Assembly (NCBI GenBank): GCA_902792535.1
Contig: CADAZU010000002.1
Location: 1-64,000, forward strand
Reading direction: 5' to 3'
DNA: 64,000 nt
DNA from: an uncultured Bacteroidales bacterium
GTDB taxonomy: Bacteria > Bacteroidota > Bacteroidia > Bacteroidales > Paludibacteraceae
The notes under the pieces were generated by a model that saw only the letters and a list, made by a program, of their open reading frames with translations, made no database searches and had not been told where the DNA came from. Of the stretch, positions 25,649 to 34,120 are shown in pieces. How positions within the stretch are numbered: position 1 is the stretch's first letter; every line of letters begins with the position of its first letter. The translations under genes were made by a program, and so were the position numbers.

Positions 25649-26029
25649 ATGGAGCACAATTACATGACTTCAAATAGATGCGAATACTCGGTTTTAAAGG
25701 AACTCGCACTACATATGCGCAAAGCTCCTACGGAGGCGGAAAGCATATTATGGCAATATTTAAACAGCAAGCATTTGGGGGTTAAGTTTAGACGCCAGCA
25801 TATAATCGATTCGTATATCGTTGATTTCGTGTGCCTTAGCAAGAAACTAATTATTGAAGTCGATGGCAAATATCATGATACAACCAAACAAAAAGAATTA
25901 GACGAGCAACGCCGTCAGAAACTAAAAGAACTGGGATTTACAATCATCCGATTTACTAATGAGCAAGTTATGTGTGATATAGAAAATACAATTTTAAGTA
26001 TAAAAAATCATTTACAAAATGCAAACTAA
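25649..26029 (+). CDS. DUF559-domain endonuclease-like protein (Vsr/PD-(D/E)XK fold)
   Basis: 126 aa from ATG 25649; an earlier in-frame ATG (25622) lies inside the left inverted repeat and would add nine basic residues. The DUF559 core is complete: LRKAPTEAE-like MRKAPTEAESILWQYL, then GVKFRRQHIIDSYIVDF. The catalytic-type IIEVDGKYH follows, giving the Asp...Glu-X-Asp arrangement of PD-(D/E)XK nucleases. The C-terminus is FTIIRFTNEQV. The family resembles Vsr mismatch endonuclease; its cellular role is poorly known. Base use is AT-richer than the flanking dcw genes. It overlaps murG by 11 bp. It is not a normal dcw gene. Confidence 0.88.
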   Translation: MEHNYMTSNRCEYSVLKELALHMRKAPTEAESILWQYLNSKHLGVKFRRQHIIDSYIVDFVCLSKKLIIEVDGKYHDTTKQKELDEQRRQKLKELGFTIIRFTNEQVMCDIENTILSIKNHLQNAN

Positions 26030-27146
26030 TAATACATCTTCCCCCCTTCATGGGGGGATTAGAGGGGGGCGCTATTTGATTTCCGGCGGCGGGACCGGTG
26101 GACATATCTTCCCCGCAGTCAGTATTGCGAACGCATTGAAGGAATTGGACCCCAATGCAGAGATTTTGTTTGTCGGCGCCCTCGGACGCATGGAGATGGA
26201 GCGTGTGCCGCAAGCCGGCTACCGCATCATCGGTCTGCCGGTGCGAGGCTTCAACCGTGCCCAGCCGTGGAAAAACGTGTCGGTGCTCATCGATCTGGCG
26301 AAGTCGATCCGCCAGGTGAAGAAGATCATCCGTGATTTCCAACCGAACGTAGGTGTCGGCGTAGGCGGATACGCTTCCGGTGCAGCGATGTGGGCGGCTG
26401 CGAACATGGGCATCCCGATCCTGCTGCAAGAGCAAAACGGATTTGCCGGAGTGACCAATAAGATCCTCAAAAACAAAGCCGCCAAGATATGCGTGGCGTA
26501 CGAAGGCATGGAGCGTTTCTTCCCTGCCGATAAGATCATCCTCACCGGCAACCCCGTGCGCCAGAACCTCTTAAACGGCAAACGCACGAAACCGGAGGGC
26601 ACCAAAAACCTCCTGATCATCGGTGGCAGCTTGGGCGCACGCACGATCAACGAAGCGGTGATAGGAGCGATCAGCAATCAGCTATCAGCTATCAGTTCTG
26701 TCCATGTCGTCTGGCAAACCGGCAAAACGTATTACGAGAAATGCAAGGCGGCATGGGAAGCAGCAGGTTCGCCTGCGAATATCGAAGTGCACGATTTCCT
26801 TTCCGATATGCCGGATCAGTACGCCAATGCCGATCTGGTCATCTCGCGCGCCGGAGCCAGTTCGATCTCCGAACTATGCCTGCTGGGTAAACCCGCGATC
26901 TTGGTTCCCTCGCCTAATGTGGCGGAGGACCACCAGACCCATAACGCCATGGCGTTGGTCAACAAAGACGCTGCGGTCCTCGTCCGCGATGCCGACGCAG
27001 CCGACCAACTGATCACGACGGCACTGGATCTGATCCAAGATGACAAACGGCTGGAGACACTGCATACCAACATCCTCACTTTGGCGCAAAAAGACTCCGC
27101 CAAACGCATCGCAGAAGAGGTAATTGCACTTGCAGCAAAGAAATAA
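26019..27146 (+). CDS. murG: UDP-GlcNAc:lipid I GlcNAc-transferase MurG
   Basis: 375 aa glycosyltransferase family 28 making lipid II on the inner face of the membrane. N-terminal ISGGGTGGHIFPAVSIA, VGVGGYASGAAMWAA, LLQEQNGFAG and the UDP-binding IGGSLGARTIN and VISRAGASSISELCLLGKPAILVPSPNVAEDHQT are all typical. The first 16 residues (MQTNNTSSPLHGGIRG) do not resemble MurG and are encoded by the right repeat of the DUF559 cassette. Homology starts at RYLISGGG. A tandem tract (26669-26697) adds SNQLSAISS in a loop. murC, ftsQ, ftsA and ftsZ do not follow. Confidence 0.95.
   Translation: MQTNNTSSPLHGGIRGGRYLISGGGTGGHIFPAVSIANALKELDPNAEILFVGALGRMEMERVPQAGYRIIGLPVRGFNRAQPWKNVSVLIDLAKSIRQVKKIIRDFQPNVGVGVGGYASGAAMWAAANMGIPILLQEQNGFAGVTNKILKNKAAKICVAYEGMERFFPADKIILTGNPVRQNLLNGKRTKPEGTKNLLIIGGSLGARTINEAVIGAISNQLSAISSVHVVWQTGKTYYEKCKAAWEAAGSPANIEVHDFLSDMPDQYANADLVISRAGASSISELCLLGKPAILVPSPNVAEDHQTHNAMALVNKDAAVLVRDADAADQLITTALDLIQDDKRLETLHTNILTLAQKDSAKRIAEEVIALAAKK
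26038..26070 (-). repeat. Right inverted repeat of the DUF559 cassette, translated in murG
   Basis: CTTCCCCCCTTCATGGGGGG followed by ATTAGAGGGGGGC. It is translated as SSPLHGGIRGG, a peptide encoded by such repeats in many Bacteroidetes genomes. Confidence 0.75.
26669..26697. repeat. In-frame tandem repeat (CAGCTAT/CAGCAAT) in murG
   Basis: Four 7-bp ATCAGCT/ATCAGCA units in a row encode ISNQLSAIS in a MurG loop. Confidence 0.75.
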
Positions 27147-27179
27147 TCGTGCCTTGTGGCTAAGAAAAATGCCTAAAAA

Positions 27180-27211
27180 TTTGCGTATCTGCAATTTTTG
27201 TTGTACCTTTG
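27180..27211 (+). promoter_or_regulatory. Promoter of the LPP20-like gene
   Basis: TTTGC (27180-27184), a 19-bp spacer and TACCTTTG (27204-27211), 49 bp before the ATG at 27261. It marks the end of the dcw transcription unit. Confidence 0.85.
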
Positions 27212-27260
27212 CGCCGGATTTGAATACCGAAAGGTTATTAACCACCAATTAAATTTAGTT

Positions 27261-27947
27261 ATGAAAAAATTATTGATCCTTACCATGGCATGCGTCATGG
27301 CACTCGGAACCTCTTTCGCACAAGAGGAAAAAGGCAAAACGCTCAAAGAAATTCGCAAGGAGCGTCAGGAAATCCGCAAGATGAGTAAAAAAGAACTCAA
27401 CCAACGCGTGGACAAATCAACACGCAAAGAAGCCAAACGTCTTGCCAAAGAAGGATGGCGCGTGAAGCCAGGTCAACTGCCGCTGGAAAAACAGCTACAG
27501 AACTCCTACCTTATGCAGAGCGAATTTGACGAAGATCTCTTCCCCAAATATATCATGGGTCAGGCTTCGTCTGTAGGCGAGCATTTTGATGCCGCACGTA
27601 CTTCAGCATATGCGCTGGCTATCACCGACCTCGCCGGTCATATCCAGACCGAAGTGACAGCTCTGGTAGAAAATACCGTAGCCAACAAACAACTCTCTGC
27701 AGACGATGCCGCATCTATCTCCGAGACCGTTATGACCAGCAAGAACCTTATCTCGCAGTCTATCGGACGCACAATCACCGTAGTGGATTGCTATCGCACC
27801 AACGAGAAGAATAACACCGAAGTGCTGATCCGCGTTGCCTACGACAGCAAAGCCGCACGCATGAGCGCCAAGAAAGCGATAAGAGCGGCTCTGGAGGAGA
27901 AAGGTGATGCTCTGCAAGAGAAATTAGACCTGATTCTCGGACTCTGA
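27261..27947 (+). CDS. Secreted LPP20-like protein
   Basis: 228 aa from ATG 27261, the first start after the promoter. It has a signal peptide (MKKLLILTMACVMALGTSFAQ) and a very basic/acidic N-terminal stretch (KTLKEIRKERQEIRKMSKKELNQRV). The later half (SAYALAITDLAGHIQTEVTALVENTV, then VLIRVAYDSKAA) resembles the LPP20 fold found in several envelope proteins. Periplasmic or outer-membrane location is inferred; function is unknown. It converges on the PEGA gene with a gap of only 2 bp. The 605-aa gene at 30195 has a similar N-terminal module. Confidence 0.75.
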   Translation: MKKLLILTMACVMALGTSFAQEEKGKTLKEIRKERQEIRKMSKKELNQRVDKSTRKEAKRLAKEGWRVKPGQLPLEKQLQNSYLMQSEFDEDLFPKYIMGQASSVGEHFDAARTSAYALAITDLAGHIQTEVTALVENTVANKQLSADDAASISETVMTSKNLISQSIGRTITVVDCYRTNEKNNTEVLIRVAYDSKAARMSAKKAIRAALEEKGDALQEKLDLILGL

Positions 27948-27949
27948 TA

Positions 27950-30214
27950 CTACAAACAATCTGCTCCGATAGAGAAGGATACTCCTACCCGGAGAAGCAA
28001 TTCACGATGGCTGATCAATGACTTATCTACACCATTGATCGGCCATTTATATTCGGCAAACAGATCCATCGGGAATTTAGCGACATAGTTAAACCGCATA
28101 GCCGCTCCGCCAAGGAGATACATCCTGTTACCATTCGTGCCGACAGGGCCGGAAATCAGGTCATACGCATTGAGCGACACACCGCCATAAAGCCGTACTG
28201 CAAAACCTTTGTCAGCCGGAATATACAGCGATAATGTAGGTCTGTAACAGATTGATCGGTTTATCAGCGAGTCATTGGCTGCAAACTCCAAATCAAACAG
28301 ATTAAAGCCAAACATCCTGTACCGCATAGAAAGTATTCCCAGCGACACCACATGCCGGAACGCCGGTTGCGCCATCGTGCCGCCATATTCACCTCCGAAA
28401 TCGAAGGTGTAACCGAAACCAATCACCCCGACATAGAACGTACCGGCATTGTCATAGAACCGTTGTAATAAAAGAGGAGTGCGCCGCTTAGGAACGACAA
28501 CTCCCGTATCGGACGACCACTTGTACAAATCCGCGCGATAAATCAATTTGCTCGCTTTCGGATCCGATAAATCTATCGTGTCATTATACGGCGCATAACC
28601 ATTCTTGGTGACATTGATCTCATATTTGATCGGATCCAGCTTGAGAAATTTGTTCGCTTTGACTTGGAAAGCAGGAAATTCGCCTCCCTTGAGCATAATT
28701 TTTCTACCGCCTCTATTTGAGCGGATCTTCAATTTCCGCTGGAAAGGAAGGGTCAACGGAGTATGGTCCTCCTTATCGTTGAGAAACAGACTGTAGTGAC
28801 ATCTGACACCCGATAAATTACGCAGCTCAATAATATCTTCTCCAGCAGGCAGTTTGCCGGTGAAATTGCCTCGTCCCAGAAAACGATCGGGCTCTGCTTC
28901 GTCTTGCGATTTGAGATAGATTCCTATCTCCGGATCCGTGGTAATAGACACTCTGCCTAAGGCTATCGGGGGCAAGGTATAGTCTCCCACATGCAATTTA
29001 CCTGTCGTCACTACTATTGAATCACGGACAGAAACATAATCCACCATTCGCGCCTGCATAAAATGGACACCCGTCGGTACTTGCGGATTATAGTACACGC
29101 CGTCCTGGCTTTCCACCAGCTTGCCGTCTATATAGATCTGCGCGCCTTGAGGAAAGACAGAAAGCCGCACTCCGCCATATTGCCGGTTCAGTTTTGGTAT
29201 CTTGATAGCACGGGCTGCTGATTCGTTAAAATCCTTGGTGGTATATTCCCATGTTTCATACCCCTCGCGGCGGCCTTCTATTTGGTGAGTACCATAATCC
29301 AGTGCAATCGAAGCGTGCCCTTTTCCACGTCTTTCTCCGTCTATCCATATCTCTGTAACCTCATCCGCAGCGGTAATGGAGAATACCGCGAAAGCCGGAT
29401 TCAGCGTCGTTTGGATGATGCGCTGGTCTCCGTTCGCTACCTCTAGCGAGGTATCAAAGGATTCATATCTGTCTTTTCTCACGGATATCTGATACCTGCC
29501 GGGTTCCAGTTTGAGACTTCGGTTTACTTCCTGAAGCTCGTTGTTTATATATACCGAGTAATTTGCCGGTGTCACGTTGAAAAACAGTTCCCCGTAATTG
29601 TTTTGCAAACGGATAGTATCCGAATAGGTGCGGCTGCGGGTTACTCGGAAAGAACCGGAATAAGGCTGGAATAACCGGGAAGTAACCACGAGATCATGCC
29701 CTCCGAGAGCCAGCACGGTATGATAACTTTTTTCATGACTCTCCACCGGCACTGATCCGTCAATGGAAATAGTAAACGGCACATGCTCGCAATAGAAGAT
29801 CACGTTTTGAGTAGTCGCCGTTTCCTGGGGCAAGCCGGTTGTCAGTTTGGCGCGATACACATTGCCGGATTTCAACGCTATGCGGTAATCTTTCAGAGGA
29901 GTACAATCCGAGCATCGGATCGTCAACTTCTTCACATCCGGACTAACCCATACCCATACCTCGTCATCTTTATTCACCCGTTTCTCTATCTGTTGCGCGC
30001 CCAGATCGAACTTGAACAGTTTCGGGATTGGAGTCTCGAATATCAGCAATGCACAGCGCTCACCGTTCTGATCCAATACTTTTGTATTGCGCTGTGACAG
30101 GTCCTTCACGTCATGCGTCAGGCTCGTTGCCTTCACTTGGTATTGCGCCGCAACTATACCGCACACGCACAACAGGATCGCTACCGCGAACCATTTAGAA
30201 AATCCATTCTCCAT
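27950..30214 (-). CDS. PEGA-domain envelope protein with C-terminal barrel-like region
   Basis: 754 aa, minus strand, ATG at 30214. Signal peptide or anchor (FAVAILLCVCGIVAAQ). The middle holds several PEGA-type repeats: NVTPANYSVYINNELQEVNRSLKLEPGRY, EIWIDGERRGKGHASIALDYGTHQIEGRREGY and VFPQGAQIYIDGKL with PTGVHFMQARM. PEGA domains are short beta modules in surface or S-layer-associated proteins. The last 170 residues (FYVGVIGFGYTFDFGGEYG ... LLLRVGVSFSIG) look like beta-strands of an outer-membrane or beta-rich domain. It overlaps the upstream gene by 20 bp, so the two are translated together. Function unknown. Confidence 0.8.
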   Translation of the reverse strand: MENGFSKWFAVAILLCVCGIVAAQYQVKATSLTHDVKDLSQRNTKVLDQNGERCALLIFETPIPKLFKFDLGAQQIEKRVNKDDEVWVWVSPDVKKLTIRCSDCTPLKDYRIALKSGNVYRAKLTTGLPQETATTQNVIFYCEHVPFTISIDGSVPVESHEKSYHTVLALGGHDLVVTSRLFQPYSGSFRVTRSRTYSDTIRLQNNYGELFFNVTPANYSVYINNELQEVNRSLKLEPGRYQISVRKDRYESFDTSLEVANGDQRIIQTTLNPAFAVFSITAADEVTEIWIDGERRGKGHASIALDYGTHQIEGRREGYETWEYTTKDFNESAARAIKIPKLNRQYGGVRLSVFPQGAQIYIDGKLVESQDGVYYNPQVPTGVHFMQARMVDYVSVRDSIVVTTGKLHVGDYTLPPIALGRVSITTDPEIGIYLKSQDEAEPDRFLGRGNFTGKLPAGEDIIELRNLSGVRCHYSLFLNDKEDHTPLTLPFQRKLKIRSNRGGRKIMLKGGEFPAFQVKANKFLKLDPIKYEINVTKNGYAPYNDTIDLSDPKASKLIYRADLYKWSSDTGVVVPKRRTPLLLQRFYDNAGTFYVGVIGFGYTFDFGGEYGGTMAQPAFRHVVSLGILSMRYRMFGFNLFDLEFAANDSLINRSICYRPTLSLYIPADKGFAVRLYGGVSLNAYDLISGPVGTNGNRMYLLGGAAMRFNYVAKFPMDLFAEYKWPINGVDKSLISHRELLLRVGVSFSIGADCL

Positions 30215-32012
30215 AATTCATTAGATTATTTCTGTTTTCATCCCATACACGCACATGAATCGTTGGCGATTCCGGATCCGATATATCTGCCAACAGATAA
30301 AGATAACCTTTGTCGGCATAGCTGGCGGAGTAGTAGTTTTGTTTTATCACCACTTCGTACCGTTCCGAATTACGGCTCGTCTTCTTCACCGATGCATCTT
30401 CAAACTGAATATTGACATATTCTTGTTTTGCGAACACGCGCTCCAGTTGTTTCATATACTGACTCTTTGTCAGACGGTTGTGCTCATAGTTCTCCGCGTT
30501 CACAGCCGTCACCTCGGAGGTCTTTTTGACAGGGATACGGTTTCCTACGATAATCAGCGCATCCTCCGAGAATACCGCGTTTAGATAATCCAAACGCTCC
30601 AGCGCGTATGCAGTCTTATAGTTTTCGAGAAAATTCACCAGCACCAACCGCGATTCAGCCTCCCACATACTATGATTGTTGATATCGTCCAACGCACTCT
30701 TCTCCAGACCGAAATTGATACCTTCTATCGCGCCGTCTTTGATATAAAACACAAGATCCTCCACGAAACTTTTGTTGTTCTTCTTGAAATCAAACCGGGC
30801 TTTGATACCGCGCACCAGATAGCCCTTCGCGAAAGCCGAGATCTGCAATGAGTCGCGCTCGATAATTCGCGCATTGCCGTATTTGATCAGTTTCTCAAAC
30901 CATTTCCAGCCGTTTTCCGAACATAGCGGCTGCACGGCATCATAATCATGCGTCTCGATCGCTTCGATCAGAGGACCTACGATGTTGGCTTGTTGGGCTA
31001 CTTCTTTTTTCTTGCATTCCGCCAAACTGTCTATCACCATCTTCTGGGCGATCATCTTGGAGGTCTGCAAGGGTTCCGGCTCTACCGGTTCCATGCGGGT
31101 CAAATCAACCCGTTTTTCTGCCTGCCTGAATGGTATGCGGCCCGGCGTTTGCTCCAGAATAGTATTCACCATAGGATCCGATTTCCATAACTTGCGGAAC
31201 TCGTATTCTACACGCAAAAGCATATTTTTAGTATCGCCCGGCAAATCCACTACACCCACTCCGTCCTTCACGGAAGCCGTCATCCATTCATAGCCGTCGA
31301 AATAATTATAATCGCAGTTATTCACCGGTTTGCCCCGATAGAGGAACTGCAGTTTTATCATGTTCGTCTCTACCTCCTCGTTCTTTGTTTCGCGCTCCGG
31401 CGCTATGGACACACTGTCTAATATATTGTTTATGCGCTCGCGAAGCATGGTGGTCATCAATGCGCCTGTTTCGGTCGTCATATGACTCCGGTGCTCCTCA
31501 GGAATAGAAATCACCAGTTTCAACGCCCAATAATAATTCCGCAGCGCGTCACCTACTTTGCTTAACTCTTCCGCGTTCTCTGCCGTATGGATGAGATCAC
31601 GGATTTTCGTCTTTCGCGCATCGAACATTTTCTCTATCTCCGCCTTGTCCACATACCGTAACACAATGAAATAACTGCCCTCTTCCGATACGATTCTTCG
31701 GCAATTACTCAGACTCACGCTGGAACTTACACGCAAATTTCCGGTCGTGGAAACAGACGAACGTACATCCGCGTTGGACACCTCGTTGGAGATCATGGTT
31801 TCCGTATGGCTGTCAACGCTCACTGAAATCTGACTGATTAGATCCCGGACCGCGTTGTCATCCGCGGCCTGAAGCGTCTCGCCCTCTCCCTGACCCCATA
31901 CGTAGGTCGGATCACGCTTGATGACCTCCATATCATCTTGACTGAATACCGGAAAGGAAGTCAGTACCAAACCGGTTAATACCAACAGAAATAAAAGTGA
32001 TTTATTGTTCAT
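30195..32012 (-). CDS. Secreted protein with N-terminal LPP20-like domain
   Basis: 605 aa, minus strand, start ATG 32012. Signal peptide MNNKSLLFLLVLTGLVLTSFPVFSQ. Residues about 35-150 (YVWGQGEGETLQAADDNAVRDLISQISVSV ... GSYFIVLRYVDKAEIEKMF) match the LPP20/FlgO-like pattern, here non-lipidated. The central region has ESRLVLVNFLENYKTAYALERLDYLNAVFSEDALIIVG, similar to NTF2/SnoaL-like folds. Its 3' end overlaps the PEGA gene, so they form a two-gene operon transcribed away from the transglutaminase-like gene. A periplasmic structural or assembly role is only inferred. Confidence 0.75.
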   Translation of the reverse strand: MNNKSLLFLLVLTGLVLTSFPVFSQDDMEVIKRDPTYVWGQGEGETLQAADDNAVRDLISQISVSVDSHTETMISNEVSNADVRSSVSTTGNLRVSSSVSLSNCRRIVSEEGSYFIVLRYVDKAEIEKMFDARKTKIRDLIHTAENAEELSKVGDALRNYYWALKLVISIPEEHRSHMTTETGALMTTMLRERINNILDSVSIAPERETKNEEVETNMIKLQFLYRGKPVNNCDYNYFDGYEWMTASVKDGVGVVDLPGDTKNMLLRVEYEFRKLWKSDPMVNTILEQTPGRIPFRQAEKRVDLTRMEPVEPEPLQTSKMIAQKMVIDSLAECKKKEVAQQANIVGPLIEAIETHDYDAVQPLCSENGWKWFEKLIKYGNARIIERDSLQISAFAKGYLVRGIKARFDFKKNNKSFVEDLVFYIKDGAIEGINFGLEKSALDDINNHSMWEAESRLVLVNFLENYKTAYALERLDYLNAVFSEDALIIVGNRIPVKKTSEVTAVNAENYEHNRLTKSQYMKQLERVFAKQEYVNIQFEDASVKKTSRNSERYEVVIKQNYYSASYADKGYLYLLADISDPESPTIHVRVWDENRNNLMNYGEWIF

Positions 32013-32038
32013 TATTACATTTTTTGGAAAAAACGCTG

Positions 32039-32070
32039 CAAAATTACAATTTTTTTTTGAAATAACAATA
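32039..32070 (-). promoter_or_regulatory. Promoter of the LPP20-PEGA operon
   Basis: Minus-strand TAATTTTG (32046-32039), with TATTG about 19 bp further upstream (32070-32066). It is back to back with the plus-strand promoter at 32086. Confidence 0.65.
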
Positions 32071-32085
32071 AAAGTAAATAAAAAA

Positions 32086-32117
32086 TTTGCATGTTATTTT
32101 TATTTTTTGTACCTTTG
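32086..32117 (+). promoter_or_regulatory. Promoter of the transglutaminase-like gene
   Basis: TTTGC (32086-32090), a 19-bp spacer and TACCTTTG (32110-32117), 21 bp before ATG 32139. Confidence 0.85.
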
Positions 32118-32138
32118 CAGCCAAAATTCACTCAAATT

Positions 32139-33614
32139 ATGCGACAAACTATCCTTTGGGGGCTTTTAATTCTGACCTGCTCGCTTTCTGCACAAAACGA
32201 TGCGTTTGAGGCGTTCAGAAAGCAGCAAGCCGAAAAATTCAAGCAAACTAAAGACAATCAACAGGCGCAATACGATGCTTTCCGTAAACGCGCCAATGAG
32301 CAGTATGCCCGTTTCATGCGAGAGCCATGGACTGCCTTTGATGAACAGCAAGAAGATACCGTACGACAAGAGCCTGCTATGCCGCCGGTTATTATGGATG
32401 AGGCACAGACACTGACATCCGAGCCGACTGCCGCGATTGCCGTTAGTTCCGAGGTGGAAGTATTGCCTGCACCGGTTGCCTCTCCTGAACCGATCGCCCC
32501 GGTCAAACCTCAGAACAATCCTGCTAAAATGGTCTCCATCAGTTATTTCGGCACCATTATTACTATCGGATTTCCGGCGGATGAGAATCTTCATCTCCCG
32601 GCTGTGGACGAAAATGCAATCGCCGATGCCTGGATCGAACTCTCCGACAGCCGGTATGATATCACCGTCAGCACTGCCCTTAGAGCGCGGAAGGTTAACA
32701 CTCTCTGCGACTGGTCATATATGAAAATGCTGGAAGCCATCACCCAAAAACGATATGGCAAAACCAACGAGGCGGTTCTCGTGCAAGCTTTCCTTATGAC
32801 CCAGTCCGGCTATCGGATCCGACTCGGCATGGGAAATGACAAACTATATATGCTCGTCGCCAGTTTGTACGACATCTTTGATTTCAGGTATTTTTTGTTG
32901 GACGACACCAAGTACTATAACGTCAGCGATGAACGCACCAGCAGAATGTTTATCTCCCAGGCGAAATTTGACAAAGAGCAGTCTATCTCGCTCCAGATCA
33001 AAGAGTTGCCACTTCTGAACAGTGAGCCTACTGCCAAACGCACTCTCACTTCGGAAAAGGGACTGAGCTCCGTTGTTTCTCTGAACCAGAACATGATTGA
33101 TTTCTTCCATGCTTATCCGCAGGCATGCTATAACGGAAACCAGTCCACACGGTGGGTAGCCTATGCCAACACGCCTTTGGAAGAAGAAGTTCGGTCCATG
33201 CTCTATCCTCCGTTACAACGGGCTATCCATGGTATGAGCGAACGGGAGGCGGCAGGATTGTTGCTCAACTGGGTGCAGACCGCCTTTGAATACGAATTGG
33301 ACGACAAGGTGTGGGGGAGCGACCGTGCATTTTTCGCACAAGAGACTCTCTTCTACCCCTTCTGCGACTGCGAGGACCGGTCGATCCTCTTCTCCCGATT
33401 GGTACGCGATCTGATTGGATTGGAGGTGGTGTTCATCTATTATCCCGGTCATCTTGCTACAGCGGTCGCATTCAATGAGGACGGGGCTGGAGACTATGTG
33501 AATTACAAGGGTAAAAAATACATCATTTGCGATCCTACGTATATTCACGCGAATATAGGACGCACAATGCCCGGAATGGAGAACCGTCAAGCAAGTATTA
33601 TTGCCTTACAATAA
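32139..33614 (+). CDS. Secreted transglutaminase-like cysteine protease
   Basis: 491 aa from ATG 32139 (an upstream GTG/ATG-frame extension to 32091 lies before the transcription start). Signal peptide MRQTILWGLLILTCSLSAQ, then a charged Gln-rich segment (FRKQQAEKFKQTKDNQQAQ). The C-terminal part has a plausible Cys-His-Asp triad of the transglutaminase/papain-like superfamily: FCDCEDRSILFSRLV, YYPGHLATAVAF and YIICDPTYIHANIG. Such periplasmic enzymes cleave or form peptide bonds. It is divergent from the LPP20-PEGA operon across back-to-back promoters and co-directional with the next small gene. Confidence 0.78.
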   Translation: MRQTILWGLLILTCSLSAQNDAFEAFRKQQAEKFKQTKDNQQAQYDAFRKRANEQYARFMREPWTAFDEQQEDTVRQEPAMPPVIMDEAQTLTSEPTAAIAVSSEVEVLPAPVASPEPIAPVKPQNNPAKMVSISYFGTIITIGFPADENLHLPAVDENAIADAWIELSDSRYDITVSTALRARKVNTLCDWSYMKMLEAITQKRYGKTNEAVLVQAFLMTQSGYRIRLGMGNDKLYMLVASLYDIFDFRYFLLDDTKYYNVSDERTSRMFISQAKFDKEQSISLQIKELPLLNSEPTAKRTLTSEKGLSSVVSLNQNMIDFFHAYPQACYNGNQSTRWVAYANTPLEEEVRSMLYPPLQRAIHGMSEREAAGLLLNWVQTAFEYELDDKVWGSDRAFFAQETLFYPFCDCEDRSILFSRLVRDLIGLEVVFIYYPGHLATAVAFNEDGAGDYVNYKGKKYIICDPTYIHANIGRTMPGMENRQASIIALQ

Positions 33615-33620
33615 CATAAC

Positions 33621-34115
33621 ATGGACACCCGGAAATTATATTTCATACTCGTTTGCATCGTAGCCGGATTTGGTCTGGCGGCATTTTGGACGGGATTCCG
33701 CCGGACTGCTCCCCGCAGTACCGGCAATGTCATGCCGACCGACACACAGATCACAATAGACAAACGAACGGATATTCCTCCCGCCGATCCTGCCATAGTA
33801 GGGCATTGGATCAGCTGCGACAAACCCGGATGGCATAAAGTCTATTATGATGATTATGACGAGAACCAACAGTTGTTTTGGGGAAAAGAATGGGACGAGG
33901 CGGACGATGTGCACGAATACGATCTGCTTTTCCATGGCAACGGCTGGTTCAGATGGCAGCGGTACGGCAACTTGATTCGCGAGTATGCGACGATGGACAA
34001 CCAGGATATCCCTATCCATCATGCCTTCGTGATAGAGGTGTCTTTGCCTGATTCGCTCGTTTATCACGACCATCAATACAAACGCATCGTGTATCATTTC
34101 AGCAGAGAAAAATAG
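33621..34115 (+). CDS. Membrane-anchored protein of unknown function
   Basis: 164 aa. N-terminal signal anchor (LYFILVCIVAGFGLAAFWTGF). The soluble part is aromatic and acidic: GHWISCDKPGWHKVYYDDYDENQQLFWGKEWDE, and later FHGNGWFRWQRYGN. This resembles small lipocalin-like or DUF-type periplasmic domains but I assign no family. It follows the transglutaminase-like gene by 6 bp, so it is probably in its operon. Immediately after its stop the truncated tolC sequence begins, so the original downstream neighbour may have been deleted. Confidence 0.7.
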   Translation: MDTRKLYFILVCIVAGFGLAAFWTGFRRTAPRSTGNVMPTDTQITIDKRTDIPPADPAIVGHWISCDKPGWHKVYYDDYDENQQLFWGKEWDEADDVHEYDLLFHGNGWFRWQRYGNLIREYATMDNQDIPIHHAFVIEVSLPDSLVYHDHQYKRIVYHFSREK

Positions 34116-34120
34116 CAAAA

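Larger units (their letters stand above)
25603..26070. mobile_element. DUF559 endonuclease cassette bounded by imperfect inverted repeats
   Basis: The 468-bp segment between ftsW and murG is bounded by 33-bp repeats in opposite orientation (25603-25635 and 26038-26070). Each contains CCCCATGAAGGGG or its complement; by eye about 24 of 33 positions agree. The DUF559 gene lies wholly between them. The left repeat falls right after the ftsW stop and the right one is translated as the N-terminus of murG. This architecture suggests a mobile or formerly mobile unit. No target duplication is recognised. Confidence 0.55.
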
